A DNA stretch of 64,000 bases. Source: Desulfobaculum xiamenense. GTDB taxonomy: Bacteria > Desulfobacterota > Desulfovibrionia > Desulfovibrionales > Desulfovibrionaceae. This document shows positions 26,529 to 34,425 of this stretch, piece by piece; position 1 is the stretch's first letter, and every line of letters starts with the position of its first letter. The notes under the pieces are model-generated. The model was not told where the DNA came from, ran no database searches, and saw only the letters and a program-made list of their open reading frames with translations. The position numbers and the translations under genes are program-made. Location: positions 539,019 to 603,018 of the forward strand of contig NZ_JAATJA010000001.1 of NCBI RefSeq assembly GCF_011927665.1, written 5' to 3'.

Positions 26529-26881
26529 CGCCGAATTTCGGCTGGGCATGCCATTCTGCGGCGTTTTGCGACTCCGACGCCCGCCAATCGCCAGCACGCG
26601 ATTCCGTGCGTCTCTGGGTGTGTCTGCGCCATTTGCCGGGGGATAGGCGGGACGAGCCGACTTCCTGAGTCGGCGAATGCGACTTCGCGCGTTTCGTTCG
26701 AAGCGAAAGACTTTGCGGCGCGCTTTGAGGTGGCGGCATTTCGTTGGCAACATGCCGAGCGATTCGCGCATCCGGCGTCGCATGCCGTTTCGCCTTTCGA
26801 CACCTCGATCAGGGCATAGAAGAAGCCCCCGGCTCCTTTCGGAACCGGGGGCTTTTCATTGCGTATCGTCCGACGAAACGG
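26529..26881. other. Gap before secF, mostly featureless
   Basis: The 353 bases contain a small hairpin (gccgact 26656-26662, agtcggc 26668-26674) without a T-run and, at the far end, the terminator listed separately. No ORF here has a ribosome binding site. Confidence 0.45.
26823..26854. terminator. Terminator downstream of secF, probably bidirectional
   Basis: The 14-bp arms (aagcccccggctcc 26823-26836, ggaaccgggggctt 26841-26854) have one mismatch and a tttc loop. T-rich tracts follow on both strands. Confidence 0.85.
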
Positions 26882-27952
26882 CTAGGCCGCCGCGCCTTCC
26901 TCCTCGACGGGCTGCGCCGAGGGGCCGATGCCCATCAGGATGGGGCTGGCCACGAAGATGGACGAGTAGGTACCGATAACCACGCCGATGAGCAGCGCGA
27001 AGGCGAAGTCGTGGATGACGCCGCCACCCAGCACGTACAGGGCTGCGACAACCAGCAGGGTCGTGCCGGAGGTCAGAAGCGTACGGGACAGGGTCTGGTT
27101 GATGGACCTATTGATGGTGTCGGCGAAGGTGTCGCCGAGGCCATTACGAAGGTTCTCGCGGATTCGGTCGAACACGATGATGGTGTCGTTCAGCGAGTAG
27201 CCGATGATGGTCAGGAGCGCGGCGACGATGGTCAGGTCGAACTCCTTGCCCAGAAGCGAGAACACGCCGACGGTGATGATGACGTCATGAATGAGCGCCA
27301 CGACCGCGCCGAGGGCGTAGTTGAGCTTCAGGTACCAGCACAGGCCGATGGTGATGAACATGGCTGCCACGATGAGCAGGCTCATGGGCAGGTTGACCAG
27401 CTCCAGCAGGTAGATGCCGCCAGCCAGAGCCGCCGCCATGATGCCCGCCACGATCCAGCGCGCCTCGAAGCGGCCGGAGATGTAGATGGCGATGAGCAGC
27501 ACGGCGTAGAACATGGCCTCCAGGGCCTTTTCGCGCAGGTCCGCGCCGACCTTGGGGCCGACCATTTCCTGACGCTGGATCTTGTAGCCGGAGTTGCCCA
27601 TGTCGGCGTTCAGCGTGGTCTCGACCTTGGTCCGCACCTCGTCGGTGGTGACGTTCAGTGCGGAGACGCGGATGATGAACTCGTTGTCCTGCGGCAGGCC
27701 GAAGGTCTGCACGGTGGTGTCGGCAAGGCCGCCGTCGCGCAGGATCGTCTTCAGGTGGTCGATTTCGATTTCCTTGTCGAACTTCACCTGCACGTTGATG
27801 CCGCCCGCGAAGTCGATGCCGTAGCGGGGGCCGCCATGCATGATGAGCGAGCCAACGCCCAGCAGGATCAGCGCAAGCGAGATCATGAAGGCGAACTTGC
27901 GGATGCCGACGAAATCGATATGCGTATCAGACTTGATGATTTGCAGTCCCAT
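26882..27952 (-). CDS. secF: Protein translocase subunit SecF
   Basis: SecF works with SecD to pull exported proteins across the inner membrane, using the proton or sodium gradient. The 356-residue protein has six membrane helices, with one near residues 18-38, the short periplasmic domain opened by RYGIDFAGGINVQVKF, and five more after about residue 150. The conserved SLNDTIIVFDRIRENLR segment is present. The C-terminus is acidic and Ala-rich (EEEGAAA). It lies 13 bp after secD, with yajC first, the usual yajC-secD-secF order. Confidence 0.96.
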   Translation of the reverse strand: MGLQIIKSDTHIDFVGIRKFAFMISLALILLGVGSLIMHGGPRYGIDFAGGINVQVKFDKEIEIDHLKTILRDGGLADTTVQTFGLPQDNEFIIRVSALNVTTDEVRTKVETTLNADMGNSGYKIQRQEMVGPKVGADLREKALEAMFYAVLLIAIYISGRFEARWIVAGIMAAALAGGIYLLELVNLPMSLLIVAAMFITIGLCWYLKLNYALGAVVALIHDVIITVGVFSLLGKEFDLTIVAALLTIIGYSLNDTIIVFDRIRENLRNGLGDTFADTINRSINQTLSRTLLTSGTTLLVVAALYVLGGGVIHDFAFALLIGVVIGTYSSIFVASPILMGIGPSAQPVEEEGAAA

Positions 27953-27965
27953 CTCAGTAACTCCC

Positions 27966-29564
27966 CTAGATGCTCAGGCTGGCGCCGGGTTTGGCCTTGG
28001 CGGCCCACATGTCGAACAGGATGCGGGTCACGAAGATGGCCGTGAACATGGAGGCCAGGATACCCAGGGTCAGAGTGACCGCGAAGCCGCGAATGGGGCC
28101 GGTACCGAACTGGTACAGGATCACGGCGGCGAGGATGGTGGTCACGTTGGCATCGAGAATGGTCAGGGTGGCCTTGGAATAGCCTTCGTCAATGGCCGCA
28201 CGCGGGGTAAGGCCGCGGCGCAGTTCCTCGCGGATGCGCTCGAAGATGATGACGTTGGCGTCCACGGCCATGCCGATGGTCAGGATGATGCCCGCGATGC
28301 CCGGCAGGGTCAGCGTGGCACCGAAACCGGCCAGACCGGCCATGATCAGCACGATGTTGAACACGAGGGCGAGGTCGGCCACGATGCCGCCGAAGCCGTA
28401 GTACACGGCCATGAAGCCGAGCACGAGGATGAATCCGGCGAATGCGGCGGTAACGCCCTTGTCGATGGATTCCTGTCCGAGGGACGGGCCAACGCTTCTT
28501 TCCTCAAGCACCTTGACCGGAGCGGGCAGCGCGCCGGAGCGCAGCACCAGCGCGAGGTCGGCGGCCTCGGTGTCGGAGAAGGAGCCGGTGATCTGGGCGC
28601 GTCCGCCGACGATCTTGTCCTGAATGCTCGGCGCGGAGTAGACTTCGCCGTCGAGCACGATGGCCAGACGCTTCTTGACGTTCTCGCCGGTGACGCGTGC
28701 GAAGATGCGTGCGCCGCGGGGGTTGAAGGTCATGCTGACGTAGGGCTGGCCGAAGTTGTCGTAGCTCACGTGGGCATCGGTGATGTACTCGCCGGACAGC
28801 ACGGCATCCTTCTTGAGGACGATGGGCTGCTGGCCGTAGGTACCGTCGGCGCGGAGCTTCTTAAGTGCGGCCAGTTCGCGGCCCGGAGCGATGATGCCCT
28901 TCTCCGCCTTGGTCAGATCGGCAGCGTCGTCCACGAGCTTGAACTCGAGGTGCGCGGTGCGGCCGATGATGTCGATGGCGCGCTGGGGGTCATCGAGACC
29001 GGGCAGCTGGACCTGAATGCGGTCGTCCTGCTGGCGGCGGATGTCGGGCTCGGCCACGCCGAACTGGTCGATGCGGGTACGGATGGTCTTGAGCACCTGA
29101 TCGACGGTCAGCTTCGCAACGTCGCGCCGATACTCGGGGGTCATTTCCATCGTGTAGCGCACCTTACCATCGGCGTCGGCCTCGCGGGCATCGACCTTAA
29201 GCACGCGGTAGTGCTGCTTCAGAAGCTCATCAAGAGCCTTCTGCTGCTCGGACTTGAGCAGCGTGAAGTCGAGCTTCTCTCCGGCTCTCACGGCGGGCTT
29301 GAGGACGGCGATGCCTTCCTCGCGTGCCGCGGAACGGATGTCCTGCCCCAGCTGGTTCAGGTTGTACTCGATGGCCTTGGGGATATCCACGCCCAGAGTC
29401 AGGTGCACGCCACCTTTCAGGTCGAGGCCGAGACTGATCTCATCAGCGGGCAGCACGTTCTTCAGCGGAGAATCCTTGCCGACGAACGAGGGCAGCACGT
29501 AGACGAGTCCGAGCACGCCCACGAACAGGGCGAGAATGATGCGGTAACGCAGGCTCCCTTTCAT
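27966..29564 (-). CDS. secD: Protein translocase subunit SecD
   Basis: SecD is the larger partner of SecF in post-initiation protein export. The 532-residue protein has an N-terminal helix (RIILALFVGVLGLVYVLPSF), the motif LGLDLKGGVHLTLGVD (about 48-63), a large periplasmic domain to about residue 360, and five C-terminal membrane helices with GMAVDANVIIFERIREEL. ATG 29564 follows GAGGAG at 6 nt, and the frame's earlier start at 29588 is not needed. It follows yajC by 185 bp and precedes secF by 13 bp. Confidence 0.97.
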   Translation of the reverse strand: MKGSLRYRIILALFVGVLGLVYVLPSFVGKDSPLKNVLPADEISLGLDLKGGVHLTLGVDIPKAIEYNLNQLGQDIRSAAREEGIAVLKPAVRAGEKLDFTLLKSEQQKALDELLKQHYRVLKVDAREADADGKVRYTMEMTPEYRRDVAKLTVDQVLKTIRTRIDQFGVAEPDIRRQQDDRIQVQLPGLDDPQRAIDIIGRTAHLEFKLVDDAADLTKAEKGIIAPGRELAALKKLRADGTYGQQPIVLKKDAVLSGEYITDAHVSYDNFGQPYVSMTFNPRGARIFARVTGENVKKRLAIVLDGEVYSAPSIQDKIVGGRAQITGSFSDTEAADLALVLRSGALPAPVKVLEERSVGPSLGQESIDKGVTAAFAGFILVLGFMAVYYGFGGIVADLALVFNIVLIMAGLAGFGATLTLPGIAGIILTIGMAVDANVIIFERIREELRRGLTPRAAIDEGYSKATLTILDANVTTILAAVILYQFGTGPIRGFAVTLTLGILASMFTAIFVTRILFDMWAAKAKPGASLSI

Positions 29565-29749
29565 TGTTTCTCCTCGGGGTCCAGACAAAACACGGCGCGC
29601 ACGGGAATCCGACGCGCCAACTGCCAGTGAAAAGCCTTAAATAAATACGTCTTATCAATAGCAAAGGCAAGCGGTTGACCGAACTGAACAGCCAGCTCGG
29701 CGTCTCGCTTGCCTTACATGCATGGAGGCGGACAATGGCCGCGTCTCCG

Positions 29750-30115
29750 TTACTTTTTCTTCTTGTCGTTCTTGGCGCCGGAGAAGCTCTTGGGGGCATT
29801 CTCCAGAACGCTGGAAACGAAGGCGCGATTCATGATGACTTCGTTCTCGTCGCCGAGTTCGACAACGAGCTCGTCTTCCCGAATCTCAACGATACGGCCG
29901 TAGAAACCGCCGCCGGTGAGAACCCAGTCGCCCTTCTTGAGGGCGGCGAGCATTTCCTTGTGCTGCTTGGCCTTCTTCTGCTGCGGGCGAATGAGAAGGA
30001 AGTAGAAGATGACGAACATCAGGATGAGGGGCATCATTCCCATGATGGGATTGGCCGCGCCCTCTGCGCCCTGCGCACCGGCGCCCATGGCGTAGGCTAC
30101 GTCAGCGAAAAACAT
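29750..30115 (-). CDS. yajC: Sec translocon accessory protein YajC
   Basis: YajC associates with SecDF in the inner membrane. The 121-residue protein has one membrane helix with the family signature MGMMPLILMFVIFYFLLIRP followed by QQKKAK. A small beta domain comes next (LKKGDWVLTGGGFYGRIVEI) and a Lys-rich tail (KNDKKKK). ATG 30115 is chosen because AGGAGG lies 4 nt upstream, slightly close; the open frame to 30154 adds residues not seen in the family. It is first of yajC-secD-secF. Confidence 0.95.
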   Translation of the reverse strand: MFFADVAYAMGAGAQGAEGAANPIMGMMPLILMFVIFYFLLIRPQQKKAKQHKEMLAALKKGDWVLTGGGFYGRIVEIREDELVVELGDENEVIMNRAFVSSVLENAPKSFSGAKNDKKKK

Positions 30116-30225
30116 TTGGCCTCCTAGTGAAGTGTTGGCAATCATCGCCACCATCGGGACACCCCGGGGCGGACGTATGGAGCTTGTATCATGCAGCTAC
30201 GTAAATGAACAGGCTGCAACGAATC

Positions 30226-30254
30226 CTGATAAGGCCTCGGCTGGTTTTCGTCAA
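30226..30254 (-). promoter_or_regulatory. Candidate sigma-70 promoter of yajC-secD-secF
   Basis: On the minus strand TTGACG (30254-30249) and TATCAG (30231-30226) are spaced by exactly 17 nt, giving a leader of about 100 nt. The rest of the 366-base gap 30116-30481 holds the leaders of yajC and the divergent antiporter gene and no other recognisable feature. Confidence 0.6.
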
Positions 30255-30481
30255 CCGTAACCCGCCCGGGAAACGTTGCTTTGTCTGTATTGCGCCCGCT
30301 TTTGGCCCATCGCGCCTCCCTCGGCCCTGCGCATGGTGAACGCGTGCCCACGCCCCGCCCATCCCGGCGCGGCACGTCCTCTTTCCACAATCGCATCCCT
30401 TTGGAACCCCTGCCCTTTCCCTTCGCAACCGGACGGTGTAGCATCCTCCAAACCGCCGGATCTCGGCATGGGGTGCCTGCA

Positions 30482-31711
30482 ATGGATTACACATCCATCT
30501 ATGTCACGCTCTTCTTCATCATCGTTGCAGCCCGTCTGTTCGGGGAAATAGCCTCGCGATTCGGCATGCCGTCTGTACTCGGCGAGATGCTCGCGGGCAT
30601 CCTGCTTGGTCCGAGCCTGCTCGACATCGTCCACGTCAACGAGATCATTTCATTTCTCGCGGAACTCGGCATCATGCTGTTCATTTTCCGCATCGGTCTC
30701 GAATCCGACATTGGCAAGCTGGTCCGCGCCGGACGTAGCGCCGTGGCGGTGGCCTTTGCCGGGGCCATGCTGCCCCTGTTTCTCGTCTATTGGGGACTTT
30801 CCGGCCTGCTCGGCGTGCCCGCTCCTGTCGCGCTTTTCGCTGGTGGCACAATGGCCGCCACAAGCATCGGTGTGACGGTGCGCGTGCTTGAGGACATAGG
30901 CCACGGCTCGCACGACTATGCCCGCGTCATCGTCGGCGCGGCCATCGTGGACGATGTGATCGGCGTCGTCCTGCTCGCCTTTCTGTACGACTTCGCCGTG
31001 ACGGGAAGTGTGGACGGGATGCGCATACTGACCATCACCGGCTCCGTGGCGCTTCTTCTGGCCCTCGTACCGCTTGCGGCGGGGCACGTGTCGCACCTCG
31101 TCATGATCCTGCGCCAGCGGCGCAAGGTGCCGGGGCTGCTTCCGGCAATCCATGTGGCCAGCCTGCTCCTCTTCGCCGCCCTCTGCCGCAGGTTCGGCGT
31201 GCCGGAAATCCTCGGGGCCTTCGCGGCGGGATGCGTGCTTTCGCAGGACACGACTTTCTTCTTCGGCCGCACGGTCCGCACGGACAAGGTCTTCATCGAA
31301 CTTCTGCATGATCGCATCCGGCCCATCATGCAGCTTCTTACGCCCATCTTCTTCGTCACGGTCGGGCTTTCCGTGGACATGCGCGCCATCGACTGGGGCG
31401 ATTCGGGATTCTGGCTTCCCGCCCTGCTCCTGCTTGGTGCGGGAATCATCGGCAAGTACGCGGCCGGTTTTCTCGCCGGGGGCTTCTCCATTCGCGAGAA
31501 GCGGCTCATCGGCATTTCGATGGTTCCGCGTGCCGAGGTGGGCCTCGTTTTCGCCGAGGTCGGGCATCGGACCGGGCTTTTTCCGCCCGAAACCCACGCC
31601 GCGCTGATCTTCGTCATCATCGTAACCACCGTACTCCCGCCCCTGTGGCTCAAGGTGCTGACCACTAGATGGAACGGCCCGACTCCGGCCCGCGCGCGAG
31701 GGACATCATGA
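30482..31711 (+). CDS. CPA2-type cation/proton antiporter, no regulatory domain
   Basis: The 409-residue protein is almost entirely hydrophobic, with about twelve membrane segments. It carries the Na_H_exchanger N-terminal motif FGMPSVLGEMLAGILLGPSLL (about 22-42 in shortened form) and the helix pair MAATSIGVTVRVLEDIG. The antiport core motif MVPRAEVGLVFAEVG lies near residues 343-357. Unlike the KefB-like protein at 5.8 kb it lacks a TrkA domain. ATG 30482 starts the first helix, with only a weak G-rich site upstream; the frame is open to 30281 but that extension is not hydrophobic or protein-like. It probably exchanges Na+ for H+. Confidence 0.82.
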   Translation: MDYTSIYVTLFFIIVAARLFGEIASRFGMPSVLGEMLAGILLGPSLLDIVHVNEIISFLAELGIMLFIFRIGLESDIGKLVRAGRSAVAVAFAGAMLPLFLVYWGLSGLLGVPAPVALFAGGTMAATSIGVTVRVLEDIGHGSHDYARVIVGAAIVDDVIGVVLLAFLYDFAVTGSVDGMRILTITGSVALLLALVPLAAGHVSHLVMILRQRRKVPGLLPAIHVASLLLFAALCRRFGVPEILGAFAAGCVLSQDTTFFFGRTVRTDKVFIELLHDRIRPIMQLLTPIFFVTVGLSVDMRAIDWGDSGFWLPALLLLGAGIIGKYAAGFLAGGFSIREKRLIGISMVPRAEVGLVFAEVGHRTGLFPPETHAALIFVIIVTTVLPPLWLKVLTTRWNGPTPARARGTS

Positions 31712-31767
31712 GGCGTTCGCTGCATGCCGAACTTCCTGCGCGTGGTCTTTTCCTTTACAATGGACGC

Positions 31768-32208
31768 ATGATGATCAGACGCATGCTTATGACGGCCCTT
31801 GCCGGAACGCTCGCCCTTGCGGCCTGCTCCGGCTGTTCCGGTGGCGCTGACGCCCTGCGCGAACGACTTGCTCCATGCCCCGGCAGCCCCAACTGTGTGT
31901 CGTCGCTGGCGGATGACCGCCACGGCATCGCGCCCTTGCGGATGAGCGGAAACACGGTGTCCGTAATGAATCGACTAAAAGCGGTGATCGAATCCATGCC
32001 CGGCGTCGATATCGTTTCCGTGGATGGCGCGTATCTTCACGCGGTGTTCAGCAGCAGAATCTTCGGATTCAGAGACGATCTCGAATGCCTGTACGTGGAA
32101 TCCGAAGGGCGCGTCCATATCCGCAGCGCTTCCCGCTTGGGATACTGGGATTTTGGCGTGAATCGGCGACGAATCGAGCTTTTGCGCGAGCGTATCGCGG
32201 AACGCTGA
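31768..32208 (+). CDS. DUF1499 lipoprotein
   Basis: The 146-residue product starts with a lipoprotein signal (MTALAGTLALAACSGC, Cys after LAA) and carries the DUF1499 opening PCPGSPNCVSSLADD followed by IAPL. The later FGFRDDLECLYVESEGRVHIRSASRLGYWDFGVNR stretch, split across the domain, matches the family end. The function of DUF1499 is unknown. Adjacent ATGs at 31768 and 31771 cannot be told apart; another at 31708 is less likely. It begins 57 bp after the antiporter and may be cotranscribed. It converges on the CBM9-like gene with only 16 bp between. Confidence 0.8.
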   Translation: MMIRRMLMTALAGTLALAACSGCSGGADALRERLAPCPGSPNCVSSLADDRHGIAPLRMSGNTVSVMNRLKAVIESMPGVDIVSVDGAYLHAVFSSRIFGFRDDLECLYVESEGRVHIRSASRLGYWDFGVNRRRIELLRERIAER

Positions 32209-32224
32209 CGCGCCGTGTCTGCAT

Positions 32225-33073
32225 TCAGGGCGCGCAGATCACGCGGGCGAATTTCTCCGGCATGTGCGAATCGAACTGCCCATGCGGCCCAAGCGCCCAG
32301 CCGTTCGGCGGGTCGATGCGTCGCCCTGCACTGTCGCGATGCCTGAACCGCGAGCAGTCGGCACGGAAGGTCCACCCCGGCTGCGGCGACATGGGGGCAT
32401 CCGGAAGAATACGGCGCAATCCCGTCCACGGGATGGCCACCTCCACCGTCCAGCCTTCGTCGACGTCAGTATCGTCGTTCACGGTTCCCTGAATCCGTAC
32501 GGCCGTCACGAGCCCCGGCAAATCCCAATCCAGAAAGCCCGTGCGCATCCCCCGTGGATGTCGGTGGCTTCCGATTCCGGCCAGCCGCATGGTGCGCCCC
32601 GAGAATTCCGCCCCGGCGTGCGCACCCTGCGGGTCGAAGGCGTCGTCCCATATCCACAGCACTTCGTAGACGGTGCCGAAGGCGTTGATTTCCAGCTCGT
32701 AATATGCATCGGGACCGGCGATGAAAACCTCCGCGTCATCATCCATATATATGGGTGCGTCGCGCTCTGTCAGGTTCGCCGTCACATTCGGTTCCTCGAA
32801 ACGGAAGGCGATGTAGAGCGCGCGCTCGTCCCACTCCATGGCGCAGCGCGAATCGAGCCATGCGGGGGTTCCGTGGACGAGATCGACGAAGATGTCGGAC
32901 CAGTGAGCCTCGTGCCAGCACACATCGTCGAGTTGGCCGTCAACGACTGGGGGAGCGGAGATGTAGTGACTGGAAAGAACTGGATATTCCGCCGCGATGA
33001 CCGGTGGAATCCACAGGTTCAGGAAAAGGTTGAGACAGGCGAACAGGGCAACAAAAGGGATCCGACGCCGCAT
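32225..33073 (-). CDS. Secreted CBM9/DOMON-like domain protein
   Basis: The 282-residue protein has a signal peptide (about 1-27, ending VIAAEYP) and one beta-sandwich domain of the carbohydrate-binding family 9 type: VDGQLDDVCWHEAHWSD (residues 46-62), YIAFRFEEPN, DDDAEVFIAG, YYELEINAFGTVYE and WTVEVAIPWTGL. These domains bind sugars, or haem in the related DOMON group. No enzyme domain is attached. ATG 33073 is preferred with a GGGG site about 7 nt upstream; a GTG at 33079 is possible. It is monocistronic. Confidence 0.8.
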   Translation of the reverse strand: MRRRIPFVALFACLNLFLNLWIPPVIAAEYPVLSSHYISAPPVVDGQLDDVCWHEAHWSDIFVDLVHGTPAWLDSRCAMEWDERALYIAFRFEEPNVTANLTERDAPIYMDDDAEVFIAGPDAYYELEINAFGTVYEVLWIWDDAFDPQGAHAGAEFSGRTMRLAGIGSHRHPRGMRTGFLDWDLPGLVTAVRIQGTVNDDTDVDEGWTVEVAIPWTGLRRILPDAPMSPQPGWTFRADCSRFRHRDSAGRRIDPPNGWALGPHGQFDSHMPEKFARVICAP

Positions 33074-33717
33074 GACCACCCCGCTTATTCTTCATGACTT
33101 TTTCACGAAAATCCCATGAGAAACTCTACACTTTGATATTGCTCATCATTTTTGCAGCGCCTCGCGGTGAGCGAGCAATCAGGAAAATATTACCGGAAAT
33201 CGGGATGATAGCAGATTCGGTGGGCGGATGCACGAAATCGTGCGGGGGAAGGAGGCCACGAGGTCCGAATGCCAACTGGAATCAACGCCCCCATGAGGGG
33301 ACATGGCATGCCTCGGATTCGGTGGAAACCATGGACGGCCGGATACTTTTGGATGCCCTGCCGGATGGATGTCATCGAGTATGCGTCATTGAAAAGGCAC
33401 ACGCGCTGAAGGACAATAACGCGTCGTACCAACTCACGACGTTCACGTAGATCTCATTGAAACGAGGCGAAAAACATTGAAGGACCGGCAGCGAAGGTGG
33501 GCGAGATCGCCTAGGCGGGTTCTTTGAACAGGGGAAGAAGCAAGAGCTTTTCGATGGCGAAGCGGACAGCACAAACCATCTCGGCCTGTCCGCAAGGCGG
33601 ATAGGCTTCATAAAACAAAAGAAGCCCAACATTGGTGACGCCACGCTCGCGGCGTCACCAATGAAAGCTTACAAAAAAGCCCGCCTTGCGGCGGGCTTCG
33701 TGGTGCCATTGTCTCCG
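33074..33717. other. Intergenic region with a cluster of hairpins
   Basis: These 644 bases hold the leader of the CBM9-like gene and three hairpins next to the RRM-gene end. They are gcctgtccgc/gcggataggc (33584-33606, one G-T pair), a perfect 12-bp-arm stem attggtgacgcc/ggcgtcaccaat (33631-33662), and the terminator listed next. A further segment gcggacag (33562-33569) can pair with ctgtccgc (33586-33593), competing with the first stem. Short ORFs here look spurious. Confidence 0.5.
33677..33698 (-). terminator. Terminator of the RRM protein gene
   Basis: On the minus strand the 9-bp arms around a gcaa loop (plus-strand aagcccgcc 33677-33685, ggcgggctt 33690-33698) lead into TTTTTT. It is a textbook terminator 20 bp after the stop codon. 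Confidence 0.92.
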
Positions 33718-33981
33718 CTAGTAGCGGGGGCGGCGCTCACGGGGCTGGGCTTCGTTGACACGAAGGTCACGGCCCATGTAGTTGTTGCCGTTCAGGGCCT
33801 CAATGGCCTGAAGAGCGCCTTCGTCATCCATTTCGACAAATCCGAAGCCACGGGAGCGACCAGTCTCACGGTCCATGACGACACGTGCGGAAATCACTTC
33901 ACCGAACTCGGAAAAGAGAGAATGAAGGTCTTCGTCAGAAGCGCCCCAGGCCAGGTTGCCGACATAAATGTTCTTAGACAA
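33718..33981 (-). CDS. RRM-type RNA-binding protein (TTG start)
   Basis: The 87-residue protein is a single RNA-recognition motif with RNP2 IYVGNL (residues 5-10) and RNP1 RGFGFVEM (44-51), ending in a short basic tail RERRPRY. Such proteins bind single-stranded RNA and in several bacteria respond to cold. No ATG fits the family start. TTG 33981 gives MSKNIYVGNL, the usual beginning, and GGAG lies 8 nt upstream, so TTG is the likely start. A strong promoter lies about 140-170 bp upstream, leaving a leader of about 130 nt that may be regulatory. Confidence 0.9.
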   Translation of the reverse strand: MSKNIYVGNLAWGASDEDLHSLFSEFGEVISARVVMDRETGRSRGFGFVEMDDEGALQAIEALNGNNYMGRDLRVNEAQPRERRPRY

Positions 33982-34122
33982 GGAAATAACTCCAAAAGGA
34001 AAAAAAGGGAATAACATGTGCCGCGACGGTTGTATGCCATTTATCAACCACCCTGGCACGAACACCGCGTCTTGGCACGCCATGTACCAACATCCGCCTG
34101 CGTTCTGTCAAACGAATGCCCT

Positions 34123-34150
34123 TTTATATACGAACTACGGATCAGGTCAA
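34123..34150 (-). promoter_or_regulatory. Strong sigma-70 promoter of the RRM gene
   Basis: On the minus strand TTGACC (34150-34145) and TATAAA (34128-34123) are spaced by 16 nt, with an eight-T tract (eight A on plus) about 20 bp upstream like an UP element. The expected start is near 34116. Confidence 0.75.
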
Positions 34151-34351
34151 TACTTTCTTTCACCAAAAAAAACGGTTCGATGAAAAATTCTGAGTGGATG
34201 CGGGCAATGTATCGCCACACGACACTTTTTGTTGCGAGCGCATCCCTGCGTTGCCCTTCTCCACCGTCCACGCATAGGCCACAAGGAATGGAAATTTCAC
34301 GGCCCACATCGGCTAAACCGCTCACCCAGCTTTCCGCGCCTTCCAAAAGAA

Positions 34352-34375
34352 GAGGCTCCGGCGAACCGGAGCCTC
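34352..34375 (-). terminator. Terminator of gltB
   Basis: The 10-bp perfect arms gaggctccgg (34352-34361) and ccggagcctc (34366-34375) with a tetraloop are followed on the minus strand by ttcttttgg, 50 bp after the gltB stop. Confidence 0.85.
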
Positions 34376-34425
34376 CCTCCCTACAAGCACGGAAGGTGTG
34401 TCTATGCGAAGCCGCCAGGCCGGGG

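Larger units (their letters stand above)
33982..34425. other. Leader of the RRM gene and 3' region of gltB
   Basis: The 444 bases contain the long leader and promoter of the RRM gene and the gltB terminator. An in-frame extension of the RRM protein to 34083 exists but has no site. Nothing else is recognisable between about 34160 and 34350. Confidence 0.5.

Noticed and set aside
33094-33450. 118-codon frame in the gap after the CBM9-like gene
   Set aside because: Starts inside the leader of the opposite gene, has no ribosome binding site and has no recognisable features.
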